The notes under the pieces: model-generated
What the model saw: only the letters and a program-made list of their open reading frames with translations
Told to the model about the DNA's origin: nothing
Databases searched by the model: none
Assembly (NCBI GenBank): GCA_019637155.1
Contig: JAHBWE010000019.1
Coordinates: 153,497 to 217,496 of the forward strand
Direction of reading: 5' to 3'
Source: Labilithrix sp.
GTDB taxonomy: Bacteria > Myxococcota_A > Polyangia > Polyangiales > Polyangiaceae
Length of the DNA: 64,000 nt
In this document: piece by piece, positions 63,802 through 64,000 of the stretch
How the letters are laid out: every line of letters begins with the position of its first letter
Numbering within the stretch: the stretch's first letter is position 1
Made by a program: the position numbers and the translations under genes

Positions 63802-64000
63802 TCAGGCTTCCTTCGTCAGTCGCGCGATCTCTTCCTTGATGATCGCCTCGGCGAGCTGCGGGACGACCTCCCAGACGACGCGCTCGACGACCTCGCGCGA
63901 GAGGGCGAGGACCGCCTCCGCCTGCTGCGGGCTGAGGCCGAGCTCGCCGAGCTTGCCGGCGAGCTGACCGTTCACCGCGGCGCCGACCGCGGTCGCGGCA
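63802..64000 (-). CDS. C-terminal end of a response-regulator-type protein (partial)
   Basis: The minus strand reads 65 residues into the right edge: QLAGKLGELGLSPQQAEAVL, then ALSREVVERVVWEVVPQLAE and a stop at 63802-63804 after LTKEA. The ERVVWEVVPQLAE then IIKEEI pattern is a recurrent C-terminal motif of Myxococcota receiver-domain regulators with zinc-ribbon or PATAN domains. The assignment is inference from this motif; upstream domains are outside the window. Confidence 0.5.
   Translation of the reverse strand, partial: AATAVGAAVNGQLAGKLGELGLSPQQAEAVLALSREVVERVVWEVVPQLAEAIIKEEIARLTKEA

Overview
The window is a very GC-rich chromosomal segment of a myxobacterium or close relative (Myxococcota, probably Polyangia-like). 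The lineage call is an inference from several signs: two secreted proteins ending in a MYXO-CTERM-type tail (about 49.4-51.5 kb), an MglA-like GTPase, several PATAN/DUF4388-type proteins, long N-terminally extended enzymes, and dense overlapping gene order. No rRNA or CRISPR array was seen. One tRNA (Asn) is present.

Layout. 0-7.4 kb: minus-strand regulators (a helical protein behind a PATAN protein, two paralogous PAS/Cys-motif/LuxR-type regulators, a large STAND-like ATPase regulator) and a two-gene unit of an MglA-like GTPase with a coiled-coil protein. 7.5-11.2 kb: a family 2A encapsulin shell gene overlapping a cysteine desulfurase that carries a ~190-residue disordered extension. It is followed by a rhodanese-XRE-cupin fusion and looks like a sulfur-handling nanocompartment. 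11.4-22 kb: ordinary accessory genes (two LysR regulators, glyoxalase, ArsR-SRPBCC-DUF1801 operon, a DUF1801-DUF1801-DUF2200 fusion, two Cys-nucleophile hydrolases, NAD(P)-binding and flavodoxin-like proteins). At least four decayed genes lie among them.

22.3-34.6 kb: a six-gene, tightly coupled minus-strand defence-like operon. In transcription order it encodes an HsdM with an N-terminal XRE domain, a half-size HsdS, HsdR, a YgjP-type metallopeptidase, a 1556-residue nuclease-P-loop NTPase, and a Schlafen/AlbA-GHKL protein. Its promoter contains a perfect 12-bp palindrome and the mRNA appears leaderless. Divergent from it is a frameshifted caspase-like (His/Cys) gene. 35.4-47.5 kb: a mobile element. 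It has a small protein, DUF2924, a large serine recombinase and an HTH protein on the minus strand. On the plus strand are a primase-helicase with a metal-less CHC2-like domain, three tandem paralogues of an unrecognised family, a DNA-binding-like protein, a catalytic-domain-only tyrosine recombinase, and RHH and coiled-coil proteins. A cluster of about a dozen GGGAACCTCG-like iterons in both orientations sits at the end of the primase gene. tRNA-Asn lies just beyond this region.

48-64 kb: core chromosome again, with lspA, a lipoprotein, the two MYXO-CTERM paralogues, acyl-CoA dehydrogenase, a PATAN-DnaJ-TPR protein, a very long ArnT/PMT-like glycosyltransferase, a hipA-hipB module, GNAT acetyltransferase, valS and a partial regulator. 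Two observations stand out here. A 105-bp stem-loop-rich repeat occurs once in an intergenic region and once inserted in frame inside hipA. Three CCAYTATAGTGG operators lie at exact 43-bp intervals in front of hipA.
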